Of a DNA stretch of 64,000 nucleotides, positions 46,097 to 59,587 are shown piece after piece. Under the pieces are notes generated by a model. The model did not search any database, was not told where the DNA came from, and was given only the letters and a program-made list of their open reading frames with translations. Positions within the stretch are counted from its first letter, which is position 1. Each line of letters opens with the position of its first letter. A program made the translations under genes and the position numbers. This DNA comes from Undaria pinnatifida. Lineage: Eukaryota; Sar; Phaeophyceae; Laminariales; Alariaceae. Location of the stretch: contig JABAKD010000029.1 of the NCBI GenBank assembly GCA_012845835.1, positions 9,097,194 through 9,161,193 on the forward strand. The letters run 5' to 3'.

Positions 46097-46715
46097 GCAG
46101 TGTAGTAGCACCAGAAATCCCGCCGCACGTATGATAAGTGCTGCGATATTAAGCACCCGTTTCAAGTGCAGTAGTGGTGCTTGTGTAGAAATCGAAACGT
46201 TATTGTGGAGATTTCCGTTTTTTTTTTTAAATTCCAGAAAATACGGCAGTAGTACTGTACGGATCTGGATGCTGCTGGGTGCGGGATGCTCGATTGCACT
46301 ACTAGTCGCCTTGATGATAAGAGTCTCCTTTAACAGACAGCTACTCTACTGTCGTGAGTTGCTCTTAATGCAGATTGTCGCTCGGAGTTTGGAGAGTCCT
46401 TTCTGGGAAGTCACGCATTTTGCCCGCACTCGCAACGAGTTGCGTCGGGCTCGAATTTCGGTCGGTCTATTACGATAACCACACGTGAAGTTCCCTTGAA
46501 GTAGAGGTCAGAGCTCTATCAACAGACAGTAGCTTATACTGTCGAGAGTTGTCTCTATACCACTGTTGCTCAGAACGGCTCGTTTATTTGGAGTCGAGGA
46601 AACGTACAGCAGTTGTATACTCGAGTATATCGAGGTTTTTATTCGAGCGAAGCGAGTTTTTAAGCTACGCCTGGGCCTCGCAATATAGGCTCCCATGAAG
46701 AAAAAAAATAGATTG

Positions 46716-46917
46716 CGTGCGTGTCTTCGACTAAACTTGAATTTAGTGTGGGATCATTTGATTTTAGACTGCAGGTGTAGGCAGACCACCACGGAGCAAC
46801 AAAACACACACACGTGCGTGTCTTCGACTAAACTTGATTTTAATGTGGGATCATTTGATTTTAGACTGCAGGTGTAGGCAGACCACCACGAAGCAACAAA
46901 ACACACACAGCAGACCA
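46716..46917 (+). repeat. Tandem duplication, 97-bp unit
   Basis: GTGTCTTCGACTAAACTTGA .. GATCATTTGATTTTAGACTG .. AGACCACCACG occurs twice, with the repeated site at 46724 and 46821. CACACAGC-type low-complexity sequence follows to about 47030. No gene was seen in 46102-47150. Confidence 0.85.
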
Positions 46918-47162
46918 CACGGGCAAAAACAGCAGCACACACCGCTCACACAGCCGGCACACAGCGCTCACACAGCGGGCAGCACACAGACAACGGGCGC
47001 AGCGGGCGACAATAGTGGCCAGCGGAGAGCGGGCATGGAGAGTGTGTGCCCGCTAGGGGTGTGTCCGCTGAGTGTATCTACTGCTGTCTCGTGGTGAGAG
47101 AAGGTCATCATGGAGAGACGCCCGTTGGGGGCGATTGATCCAAACTCGGTCCGTGCGCAAAC

Positions 47163-47965
47163 GTGAGAAGGGCGACAGCAGACACGGCGGAGGGGCTTGA
47201 TAGGGGCCTCTACCTAGCTAAGGGAGCCAAGCTCATGCTCACGCAGAACCTGTACCAACAAGTTGGACTCGCGAACGGCATTCGAGGCCAAGTCGTCGAG
47301 TTGGTGTTTGCAGACGACGCGCCGCCGCCGAACCTCCCCCTTTACGTTGTCGTCAAGTTCAGAGGGTACTCAGGGGGGGAACGATCGTCTCAGGAGAGAT
47401 ATATAGGGTGTGTGCCGATTTCTCCCGTAGACACTCCTTGGCAGGACGAGGGAACGCAGGTCAGGACGCAACTACCGTTGAGACTCTGCTGGGCCATCAC
47501 TATGCACAAATCACAGGGGCAGACATTAGATGCGCTGCCAGGGTTGTAACGAAGACCACTGATAGGGACAGCTTACGCTATACCTACAATGGGACCCGAA
47601 GGGTGCACCAGCTAGCGTCGGGCTGCGAAAGCAACTGAGTAAAATCGACACACGACGCGTATGAAAATACGTGGAAGTGTGGTGAGCTAAAACTTTATTT
47701 TTCCCCATCCGCCGGAGGATAAAAAAAAAAAAAGTTAGAGAAGGCTAGACTTGGGGCCGAAGGAGGCCTGCACGGGGCTTACTTTCGTCTGTCTCAGTAG
47801 GGCTAAAAGACTAGCGGATCTCATGGTAGAGCCAATGAGTTTCGACAGGATAGGCAAGCTTGGAAATTACGACACCATGAAGGCTAGGTTGCGGGAAGAG
47901 GTTAGGCTGGTGGACTTAGCACAAAGCACGCGGGGTAGGTACACAGGCATGGGCGTCTTCAACGC
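47163..47965 (+). pseudogene. PIF1-like helicase C-terminal relic, split by a SINE
   Basis: Left part: LDRGLYLAKGAKLMLTQNLY, QQVGLANGIRGQVVEL and motif VI region LRLCWAITMHKSQGQTLD. Right part after the insertion (47740 on): LGPKEACTGLTFVCLSRAKR then MVEPMSFDRIGKLG. This is the order of the PIF1 C-terminal RecA domain (A.T.HKSQG.TL...GL.FV.LSR...L). The N-terminal ATPase half (Walker A/B) is absent and there is no start. One extra base besides the SINE is needed to join the halves, probably in GGGG at about 47753. PIF1-type helicases occur both as host genes and in Helitrons; no Rep domain is visible. Confidence 0.75.
47531..47733 (+). mobile_element. SINE-B, poly(A)-tailed, inserted in the helicase relic
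   Basis: About 203 bp, from TGCGCTGCCAGGGTTGTAAC to CCGCCGGAGGAT followed by 13 A. It is flanked by TTAGA at 47526-47530 and 47735-47739, which looks like a short target-site duplication. The second copy is 57027-57239 on the other strand, at roughly 93% identity. No tRNA-type A/B boxes were recognised, so the origin of the head is open. Confidence 0.8.
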
Positions 47966-47977
47966 CGTCGCGGCGTG

Positions 47978-48013
47978 CGGTAAAATGCCCAATGATACGA
48001 CCGCAGCGGTACA
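47978..48013 (+). repeat. Direct repeat flanking the chromovirus region, left
   Basis: CGGTAAAATGCCCAAT, GATACGACCGCAGCGGTACA. The same sequence with a 2-bp insertion and one substitution lies at 51310-51347, on the far side of the chromovirus relic. Confidence 0.85.
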
Positions 48014-48575
48014 ACACCCTCCAAAAGTCCATCTCGGGCTACCAACCACAAGTTGGCTCAGGCATAAACACAGCCGTCCATACGTTGGGCAATGGTCAAG
48101 TCCAACACACCCCGGTCAGTTTCACCACGACCTAAGTTCAACCACGTTTACTGACCGTGAACAACGGTTGTTCAGCAGCCGCGTCATCACGAATGCATCT
48201 TCAAGCAAACCACGCACCACGCGTCACACCTCCCATTGCGCATGCAACTTGCCGAAACCCAGACCACACAAGGGATGTGTATTCAAGCACAATAGCCACC
48301 CCTGTAAAACTGAAGCATCAACCTCGGACATGCTCTGTCCACACACAGCCTCGGCGATGAGCCGCCAGCTGTGGCTGCGTCAGGTGCTATCAGCGCCCGG
48401 CGCAGAAATTCCAAGTCAGAAGAAACCTCGAAATTCAACATTTCGATCAAACCGAAAATCAGCAGTTCAAAATTCGGGATCCCCCCCAAACCACAATATG
48501 ACCAAAACGCAGCCCATACTGCTGTACGAGTGCCAGCTTCTGATCCATTATCAGCCGCAGCGCCTTGAACTCTTT

Positions 48576-48690
48576 CGCAGCACGGTAGTCGCGCCATCAA
48601 ACACGCGCGACATCGGCTCCCAGGTCCTCTCCGCCTCCTCCGCCCCCTCCCAGGCCATCTTGACGACAATCTCGTCGTCACTACCAAGCG
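48576..48690 (-). pseudogene. Chromodomain remnant of the chromovirus integrase
   Basis: Reads DEIVVKMAWEGAEEAERTWE then PMSRVFDGATTVLRK: the V.W.G.....TWEP core of a chromodomain. Chromoviruses carry this at the integrase C-terminus to target chromatin. A further stretch EFKALRLIMDQKLALVQQYG continues in another frame. Confidence 0.65.
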
Positions 48691-48789
48691 GCATTCGGGG
48701 CACGACTCTGCCGCACTCCACCGCAGGTGATTACGTTCAGGTGGGGGCTTCGCTCGCACCACCCTTGCTCCTGAATGAAACCGGACCGC

Positions 48790-49126
48790 CCCAGGCTTCT
48801 TGCGTGCATGTGGGTCACCCGACAACGCCCGACATAACACGTCAAGGTGCGTGCGAAAAACGATATATCGCAGCATCTTGGCAAATGCCGGCGGGGCTAT
48901 GGTCAACAGCGTTATCGACAGCCGTCTCCAACACGCCCACACGATCCTGCATTTCCACCTCGGAATCCTGGAATATCATGGGTCGTTGAGACGGCAGCAT
49001 CAGTGCGACCTCATCGTCCACATCGCCTGCCGCGTCACCACCCGGCACGAACGCTGTGACAGCCATCGCCGCTCGCAGCACATCACTATCGTTGAGCTCG
49101 CCCATAGAACGAGCTGTAAGCTCCAT
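48790..49126 (-). pseudogene. Chromovirus pol entry region before reverse transcriptase
   Basis: VALMLPSQRPMIFQDSEVEM and RVGVLETAVDNAVDH, then after a frame change LRYIVFRTHLDVLCRALSGD and GARVVRAKP. The last pieces match the segment just before the gypsy reverse transcriptase (..DVFR..L..DPPA.V.P..V....GA..V.AKP). The reverse transcriptase motifs themselves are missing. Confidence 0.65.
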
Positions 49127-50200
49127 CCCAGCACCCTTGTGCCTTCAGTACAGAGGCCTTGAGCTGCGCCATGACGTCGATGCCGAGTTTCGCCCTCAGC
49201 GTCTTCTGCCCGATGATAACCACATCGCCCCCCGAAGGGAGCACCATAAACGGCATGGTAAATCGGACTGGCCCCCATGGTGCTTCTATCGTTAAGTGGA
49301 GCAGATACGATTGCGTCTCAATATCACACTCCTGGCCCAACGACGTCACCACACGCGTATGCCAAACACACGCCTGCGTTAACGCGGTTTGCGTCATTCC
49401 CGGCTGTCCCTGCAGGGCCTCTACCAGCTCCTTTGATATAGCTGCAATGCCTGAACCAGAATCCATCAGCACCTTAGCCTCAGCAGCCCCGGAAGCACCG
49501 GGAACCGCGAGACGCCCTGCGACATGCTGCGTCAGGGCCTCCACGTGCGGTTCGGTCTCCACCGTGTCCACGTTCGCATCACCACTGCCACCCGGCTGTA
49601 AGGCTGAGACACGCGCGTATGAAATGGTGCTGGTATTACCACATGACTGCTGCGACGCGGGTGCCGGCAGCTGCACCGGAACGGAGTGAAGAACTGGTGC
49701 TGCATTCTGTGGCCCAGCGCTCTGACACACCTGGTGCTGCACCGTCTCGGTGAGCCCATATCCACTGGCGCCACCCTTTCTCGCGGCACGCGAATGTACA
49801 CGTAGTCGTTGCCACTCCGTCTAGATGGTTCAGGCGCAGCAGGTTCGGTCTGCGTAACCACCGCCTTTGAGGCGGCCTTGTACGCACTAGATCGAGGGGT
49901 GGCAGTCGCGGGGGCCATCCCGGTTGTCTTGCTCCGGGTATACTGGGCGGGACCACTTGGGGACTGCTGCTGCTTTTCAGGGGTCTGGCCGTGGGTCTGG
50001 CCATGGACGCCTTTCCCCGCCTTGCCCTGCTGGCTTTGGGGGCAGTCCCGCTGCTTGTGATCTTGCTTGCCACACACAAAGCACTCTTTGTTGTCATACC
50101 GACGGTTCCGCTCTGCTTTCACACCGGCAGCCTTGGCACTCTCGCGTGAGTCGTGCCCGTCAGCAGTACTTCCCTGCGGCTTGGCCCCCTCAACAGCCAC
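49086..50200 (-). pseudogene. Chromovirus zinc knuckle and retropepsin
   Basis: A CCHC zinc knuckle CFVCGKQDHKQRDC (50083-50042) binds the RNA genome. It is followed, after a frame change near 49700, by a retropepsin-like domain with catalytic VLMDSGSGIAAISKELVEAL (Asp near 49463) and VVIIGQKTLRAKLGID as the C-terminal hydrophobic-Gly strand. DSG replaces the usual D(T/S)GA. Confidence 0.8.
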
Positions 50201-50286
50201 CGACCTAGCGTTACGCCGCTTTGCTGCTTGCCGGCGTACAGCATCGGTTGCCTCAATTGCCGCTTGATCCCGTTGCTGCTTAGCAA

Positions 50287-50979
50287 CTATAACAGCGCGT
50301 CAGGGTCATGCGTTACGAGATCGAAGCGCATATTTTTTTCCACCTTGCGGCGGAACTCGAGTGGCTCGATTCCCGCCGCTATTGCCTCCACCAGCACCTT
50401 GCCATGCTTTAGCGTGTACTGCCGACTGCCGGGCCTCACCACCTCCGTGAACCCGCTGTCAGCAAGGTATTTCCGCAGGGCACGGTTTTGCATGAACACC
50501 CTGCTATCTACCGGCGCCCTCGCATCCATTTTCATCACACGGAATAACTGGCGGCAAAAATCCCCATCACTTGTCTGCTGCATATCAACGCCAGCAAACC
50601 TTTTGAGCCCTTGCAATAGCTCCTCCTCGGAGAGGTCGACCCAGGGCTTGCCATCATAGAAATCATCAGCCATCATCATTTGGGTAGCAGAATCTACCAG
50701 CTCTCGCCTCCTCGCGAGTACCCGGTCTCCTCCATCTTGGTTTGTGATATGGATCTGCTGCTTGTGCTCCGAGTAGGCAATAAGAAAATCACGCATATCT
50801 TCGAAGGTAACAACATCACCACCCAACCTAGGCGGCCTATCTCCCTCAATCGTCACCTTGATTTCCGGCTTCAGCCGGCGGCCGACCCGGCCTCCACCTC
50901 TCGGGTTGCCCCAGCTTGCAGAATGGACTCCGTCAGCGCCCTGCGCTCGTGCTCCTCTTGCTGCTGTAGGGTCTTCCAT
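50287..50979 (-). pseudogene. Chromovirus Gag
   Basis: 231 codons from ATG at 50979: a Gly/Arg-rich start, then KPEIKVTIEGDRPPRLGGDV, helical capsid-like sequence (DMRDFLIAYSEHKQQIHITN, EEELLQGLKRFAGVD, RKVEKNMRFDLVTHDPDALL). Capsid function is inferred from position just before the zinc knuckle. The stop at 50287 is followed by the knuckle in another frame, either a natural frameshift or decay. Confidence 0.65.
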
Positions 50980-51309
50980 TGCTTTCGGCTGGTAACACGC
51001 GAAACAGTGCTTTCCGACCTCGGAAAAAGCAAACTAGTCACGTTTTGGGCAGTAAGCAGAACTTACCCAATTCAATTGAATTGTACCGACTCGCGCGACC
51101 GCGGGCCCGGTGGTATCAGCTCCAAGAACTTCCCCTAGTAGACTCGAAGTGCGTGTGTCCACAATGCAATAGTTCGTTCGTTATCACACGGGGAATTGAC
51201 ATGAAATCGGCCATGGACCTTTCCGTTTGTATCCCAAGAGCTCAAGAGCTCACAAGAAACGACCATAATGACAATTGAACTTCCTGACAAAATGTATCCA
51301 ACCATTGTA

Positions 51310-51347
51310 CGGTAAAATGCCCAATATGATACGACCACAGCGGTACA
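51310..51347 (+). repeat. Direct repeat flanking the chromovirus region, right
   Basis: CGGTAAAATGCCCAATATGA then TACGACCACAGCGGTACA. Partner of 47978-48013. Confidence 0.85.
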
Positions 51348-51349
51348 GC

Positions 51350-53039
51350 AGATGGCGATCAGGCGTATAGGGAGTGTTTGAGTTCTATGCTGCGCTGTTG
51401 CTCAGTGTAGTTAGGCTTATTATCCACGGGCATGGATCACGCTTCAGCAGAGCCCCTAACCTATAGTAGTGCTGAGGTTGTGCAAGCGACATCCAACAGA
51501 CTTATTAAAACAGTCTGTAGTACGAATAACTCGCAATGTAGTCTAGACTATACCAGATGACTTTTAAGTGTTATCAAGTAACGACATGATGATTACTGAC
51601 AAGTAGCATCTCTATTATTACCTCTGTTGGCTGAGGTGAGAATCTTCAAAGCTCTGGAGTATACCAGACTTGGGGGTTGTTGCGGAGGGAACGTGGGAGC
51701 ACGGAAAATATATTGTGCCATAGATTTACAGCCGCAACGCACTAGACGCAGAGTATACAGAGGAATACACTCTGTGGGTGTGGGGTGGACGTTTCATTTA
51801 GAGTGATTTCAACCGCTGAATATTGTAACTCCTGACCCAGGTGGTAGTGTAAGTTGTATCGCTCTTACCACCTACACAGCCGCCGATAACCTGGCAGTAG
51901 CGGAACGACACTGCCTATACCATTTCGCCATTGAACGAAGCCGACGATAGACGTCACGCGGCACAGTGTGAGAAGGCGCATTGAGTTGGTTTTGGCGTGG
52001 AGAGTGGAAGTCAGACGTCCTTGGTCAGTGATAACCGAGAGGGTCAACCGCCGACGGCAGATTTTCTTTGGTCTCCACCATGTACTCGGAGTTCGGCAAC
52101 GACACCAGCTAGCTACATGATGTCGTATTCCGCGAGCCTGACATCTTCCATGGTCACAACCTGTCAGCGGTGGTCAAAGAAGGGGAGGTAACGTGAAAGG
52201 GCAGGCATGGGCTCCACTTCGTGTGAAGGGACACTGTTGTGTTAACGTACCCACATTTTCAGCCCCAGGCGAAACAAAACACTGAAAGAAAGGGCCAGGT
52301 ATTTAGCATGCAAAAGTCTCAGCAGTAATAACTTGGATACATGATTCACAGCAGTTACTGGTTAAGTCATATCCAAAAGTTGGTACATGTGGTGTAATTG
52401 GTGTGGAACATAATGCGGCGGAATAATGTACGTATAGCAACATTCACGGGATATGATTTTAGGTTGACTGTCGGGACGTTGACGTAGCTAAACTCCCAGA
52501 AGCAAATATCAGGAAACGTTGTCATAGGTACGGTAGACCACGAGCAAGCCTCAGGGAACGTTGATATAGGTAGATCAGACAACTACCGGCAGAGTACATC
52601 TGTCCGTAGTATAGGCATTGTGCCGTCTCGATCAGGTATGGTCAGACCCACCTCAATCTCTCCTTTTTGCTCACCACCAGCTCTCATCTGCTGAGCAAAT
52701 TAATCAATCAATCAACATATGGGCTCGGGGTTGCCGAACAACTTCTTCTCTTCTTTTCTTTGAAGCTCTTCTACAGACACACTTCACCGTGAGTCTACCT
52801 TAGCCTCGAAAACGTGTACAGGCTGTGTCTTGATCGGGTCATCCGCAAGTGAGCCTACGCAAGCGTATATCAGCTACAGGCTGACACGCGCTACACACCG
52901 CCACCTAAACGTCAAACGTTTATGAGCCTCTTATCGCGCAAACGCGTCAAGCAACTGGCACATCAGTTCACGACCATCGCAACCACTACTGGATAGGAGA
53001 GGGTCAAGAAATATGCTATTACTGGTGCTTACTGGGGAG
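51350..53039. other. No confident gene
   Basis: Only short frames. Upstream exons of the gene at 53040-54154 may be here, but none could be fixed by splice phase. Confidence 0.35.
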
Positions 53040-54154
53040 ATTCTTCATCAACTCTACGAGTACGACAAGAAGAACTCAGCATCGGAGAGGTACTTCGTTG
53101 AAACGTGAGTGATTACGGTTCGCTTGGGTACCGCGTGCATCGAAGAGAGTCCTGCGTAAGGCAACTACTGCTGCAGTCTAACTGCTCAAATACGACAAGT
53201 GACACCCACCGAGCACCATCACTACCGTGTCATCTCATCTTCGTCTAGTTTTACAGGCGATATCTCGATAAAATCGAGCGAAACTGCTGTACGCCGTAAC
53301 TAAGCAACAGCCCCAGCCCGACGCATGTGGGCGTCGATGCCAAGTGGACCTTTGGCGACTAAATTATCCACCGTGGTCTGCCCACCCTTTGACAGTGTCG
53401 ATCTGGAACGGCGGTTTGAAGAGCGGCAGCCCTGGGCATTGTCCAGCAAATGGCGACGACGCCTTCTTCCTACTGCGCCGCTAAACGCCCCCGCCAATCC
53501 ACGAACGCCTTAAGAACACACCTTTCGATGGTGCTAGGGACCGCCGTCCAACCATGTACCTGGTAGTTCTTAAGTATCCGAATCATGCATCAATTACTCT
53601 CCCCAGCTCAACGCACGATAATTTGCAGGGAATGCTGGTGCTTGGCGAAACTCTAACCAAGCAAGCCGTGGCCACGAAATATATCTGCCCCCCCTCCCTC
53701 CTTTCCTCGGTACTTGTCGAATTCTTATGTAGTGGCGCATAGTATTCGGCTCTCCCACCTCCTTGTGTGTGTGCGTTTTTTCTTCAATTTCCAACTTGAA
53801 GTGTTCATTACTAAATACCTTTTCGTTCGTTATTTTTTTTCCTCATACGGGTGCGTGTTTTAGCTTTTTCAATTTTGTGCCTGAATTTCGCGGTGGCAGT
53901 TGTAAGATTCATCACTATTTACGGTACACCGCAGCAGCAACCGGTGCCCTTCCGATGGGATTTTTTCAATTCTTCTGGAGCCGAAACTAAGGAAGCGTTA
54001 ACACCCCTTTCCTCCACAAGTACCGCATCATGCTCTGGCAGGCTACCTCCCCTTCTCTGACCGCCGCGGGCAGGTCATTGATGTGGAAGACTTCGATTTC
54101 ACGAAAATAGACGGCATGCAGGTGTTCCGGTGCCCTTGCAAAACTCGTGAATAA
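53040..54154 (+). CDS. Unrecognised spliced gene, two exons supported
   Basis: Exon 53040-53104 (after ..ttactggggag) encodes ILHQLYEYDKKNSASERYFV(E) and leaves through a strong donor ..GAAAC|GTGAGT in phase 2. The terminal exon 54042-54154 (after ..catgctctggcag) encodes YLPFSDRRGQVIDVEDFDFT then KIDGMQVFRCPCKTRE and a stop. It needs phase 1 on entry, so at least one exon lies between; 53625-53665 (after ..atttgcag: GMLVLGETLTKQAVATKYIC) is a candidate. Composition is clearly protein-like, charged and soluble, with a CPC motif near the end. I do not recognise the family. Confidence 0.45.
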
Positions 54155-54291
54155 TGCGAATACTGTTCGGTTTTTGGAGAGCTTGACTACACTCTATAGA
54201 ACAGTCAATGGTAAAGGGCGGAGCTAACATCGCTAGGGCAACTGTTCGAGGGCCTGACCATGAAAGTAGGCAACACACATACCAGCACGAT

Positions 54292-57020
<2,729 letters not shown>

Positions 57021-57026
57021 TTACGA

Positions 57027-57239
57027 TTTTTTTTTTTTTTTTTTTTTTTATCCTCCGGCGGATGGGGAAAAATAAAGCTTTAGCTCACCACACTTCCATG
57101 TATTTTCATACGCGTCGTGTGTCGATTTAACTCAGTTGCTTTCGCAGCCCAACGCTAGCTGGCGCACCCTTCGAGTCTCATTGTAGGTATAGCGTGAGCC
57201 GTCCCTATCAGTGGTCTTCGTTACAACCCCGGCAGCGCA
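57027..57239 (-). mobile_element. SINE-B, second copy
   Basis: The reverse complement starts TGCGCTGCCGGGGTTGTAAC and ends CCGCCGGAGGAT plus 23 A. Closely similar to 47531-47733. No obvious target-site duplication at its ends. Confidence 0.85.
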
Positions 57240-57303
57240 AGCTGTCGTTGTATACGGGTGTGTGTGTATGTCGACCCGGCCTGTCCCCTGAGGGTCAGTT
57301 TCG

Positions 57304-57651
57304 GTGGAGATAGCCACCCGGAATGTCATCTTTCCGGGTAGTGTGGGACTTGCGCAAGCTCACCCACTAACAAAACCCCTGGCCATGGGAGATGGCCTTC
57401 CGCCGGACTTGGTCCAGTTACGGTCCACCCTACCCATTCGGGCGTTGGTCCTCTTACGAATATTCGAGGACGTTGGTCTCGTTTATTTCTTCATCGACCC
57501 TTGCTTTGTTGCCCAAGGGAAACCTCGGAACGGATTGATTTATTCGTTTTCAACTGGGCAAGTCGATGCAGATGATAGAACTACGTTGTTGGTGTCGCGG
57601 TCGTCGAAAGGAATGCACCGGGGGGTACGATGCCTTAACCTCGTGCTATAG
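57304..57651 (+). CDS. Open frame of unknown nature
   Basis: 115 codons with balanced composition (GLAQAHPLTKPLAMGDGLPP, LVYFFIDPCFVAQGKPRNGL) and a stop at 57651. No recognised domain and no splice evidence. It follows the SINE-B copy, so it may be part of a repeat or an upstream exon of the 58173 gene. Confidence 0.25.
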   Translation: MEIATRNVIFPGSVGLAQAHPLTKPLAMGDGLPPDLVQLRSTLPIRALVLLRIFEDVGLVYFFIDPCFVAQGKPRNGLIYSFSTGQVDADDRTTLLVSRSSKGMHRGVRCLNLVL

Positions 57652-58172
57652 CAGGTGCCCTCGGTGAGCTACAACGACAATATTGTGTGTGGAGGGACGC
57701 CGTGAAAGCCCCAGGACGGGCAAGAGGGCGACGAGCGCGGGACAGAAAGGCCAAGGGCAGAAGAAACAGGAGGAACTTCTAGCGGGGGGGGCGAAGTATT
57801 TGCCCAAACGTTGAAACAACATTAACGGGAAGCAAACATGAGGAAAGTTTAGGAAGAGGAACTGCCGGAGTTTTGGAGCCGTTCAACCACGATCCGTGAC
57901 CGAGACGGGTCGTCACTGTATAGGTGTGAGGAGCAGGTAGCTTTAGATTCGAGCATTAGGAGATAAATTAAAAGTACGTCGAAGCGTTGGCCACATGAAG
58001 CAGCACGGGCCACGGGATGCTGGGGTAGACTAGAGAATGTGCGACGGCACTCGCCCGGCGCGATGATATCTGTGCTGCTGCATATTCTTCAACATGATTG
58101 ATAATAACCCACTTCTTGCCTTTTGGGTCCTATACCTGGGTTGCACTTTACGTGTCTGTCGTGATTTCGCAG

Positions 58173-58292
58173 GGGGCGTCTTTCTTTGCGGCCGACCATC
58201 CCACGAGGCTGGTGTATGCAGGGCTGCTGGTGGAGGGTGTAATCTTGAAGGAGAATGGTATCGATATCGGCTTCCAGGTCGAGCGTCCTTAG
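58173..58292 (+). CDS. Probable terminal exon of an unrecognised gene
   Basis: After a good acceptor (..gtcgtgatttcgcag) an open frame reads GASFFAADHPTRLVYAGLLV then EGVILKENGIDIGFQVERP and TAG. The composition is strongly protein-like. Upstream exons were not fixed. The family is not recognised. Confidence 0.4.
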   Translation, partial: GASFFAADHPTRLVYAGLLVEGVILKENGIDIGFQVERP

Positions 58293-59587
58293 GTCCGCTC
58301 TACCGACCCTACATCGGAAGAACTATAGAGGGTGACGGGTAAGGGGGGGGGGGGTTGCTTTGTAGACTATCCTACCGGGAGTCACATGATATGTGCCCAC
58401 TGACTGTCGAAACCCGGATGGTCAGTCCGGTCGACATGCACTAGGTGCTGATGTTTCTGTGTTAAGTGACAACAATCCGTGCTCGAGGGGAGGGGGGAGG
58501 TCATGCATCCCGCAACATGGCGCGAAGCTATGGTTACTCCCCAGCTTTCCAAAGGGATAGGGTTGAATTCCGTCCAATGTTGGAAGTTGGTTCCGAGTGA
58601 CGATTGTTTTGCCGACCCAGATGCCTGTACCCTCCCTCTCCACAGACGGTTTTCACCTATTCACATACCTGGGCCCATGGTCTTGAAACGGTTATGCATG
58701 AAATGAGTACCCCCCTCTCCCCCGGAGGATCTTTGTCGCCTAACGCTCTCACCATACCAGTCGACGATGCTTGTACTCGTACAGCTGGTGCTGGTGTTGT
58801 TGCTGCACGTTCACGATACAGTAATCGATGGCCGATGAAACCGTACTTCGCGGTTCCTTGGTTCTAAATCTGGATATAAAAATTCGAAGGAGAGTAACGC
58901 ACAACGCGGACAGATACTTATAGCCTGATTTCGTGGAGAACGTGTGCGTGAGCGTGAATTGTAGCGGGAATAACACGGGACTCACACAGTGGCTGCCACA
59001 ACGGAACCGGACAACGCCGTCCTAGTAAAAGCTACGATTCTTTCTGGTCTTGACATTGTCCTCCGGCACACTTCCCAGCGCATGTCACCCTTCTACACAA
59101 GCCGTACGCCACGATTACCCTTTCCCACGTCCACCGAACGCCTCAATAACACGGTATTGACAACTAGCCACTGCTATACGCATGCATGAAGTTTTTTCGT
59201 CTATCGTACCTGGGATTCCCTTCACTACTACCATGTACTATATACTGCTGCTATATATTGCCCGGTATCCACACAGCAGATATTCCCTCATGTAAATCGA
59301 CTATAACAACGATCAATCCGCTCTTGGCAGCCGCGGCAACCTCCCCCCCCCCATTGTTTCCTATTAATCCTCCTGATATTCTTATCCATCCTTGCCCCTC
59401 TCGTCCTCCTGGGGTTCCCCCGTCCTTCTTTTCCTCCACCACGGTCGACGACGCCGCTCCCGCACTTCTTTCAATTGCGCTGCCCCATCGTCGCCTCAAC
59501 GTCCGACGCCACCGCGCCCTCTCAGCAGCCAATCTCAACCGACCAATTTATGCAGATTGTTATCCTCTCGTCCGTAAGGAATCTGGA

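Larger units (their letters stand above)
48400..50979 (-). mobile_element. Chromovirus (Ty3/gypsy) relic with large internal deletion
   Basis: In element orientation: Gag (50979-50287), zinc knuckle and protease (50200-49086), the pol entry region (49126-48790) and then, after loss of reverse transcriptase, RNase H and integrase, a chromodomain-like tail (about 48690-48576). LTRs were not found on either side. Frames are broken at several points. The flanks share a 36-38-bp direct repeat (47978-48013 and 51310-51347). Confidence 0.75.

Noticed and set aside
48157..48989. Plus-strand continuation of the helicase frame to 48989
   Set aside because: Helicase similarity ends by about 47965. The rest is antisense to the chromovirus tail.
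51111..51123. TGGTATCAGCTCC, resembling a primer-binding site for initiator-Met tRNA
   Set aside because: It is on the plus strand while the nearby chromovirus runs on the minus strand, and no LTR ends at 51110.
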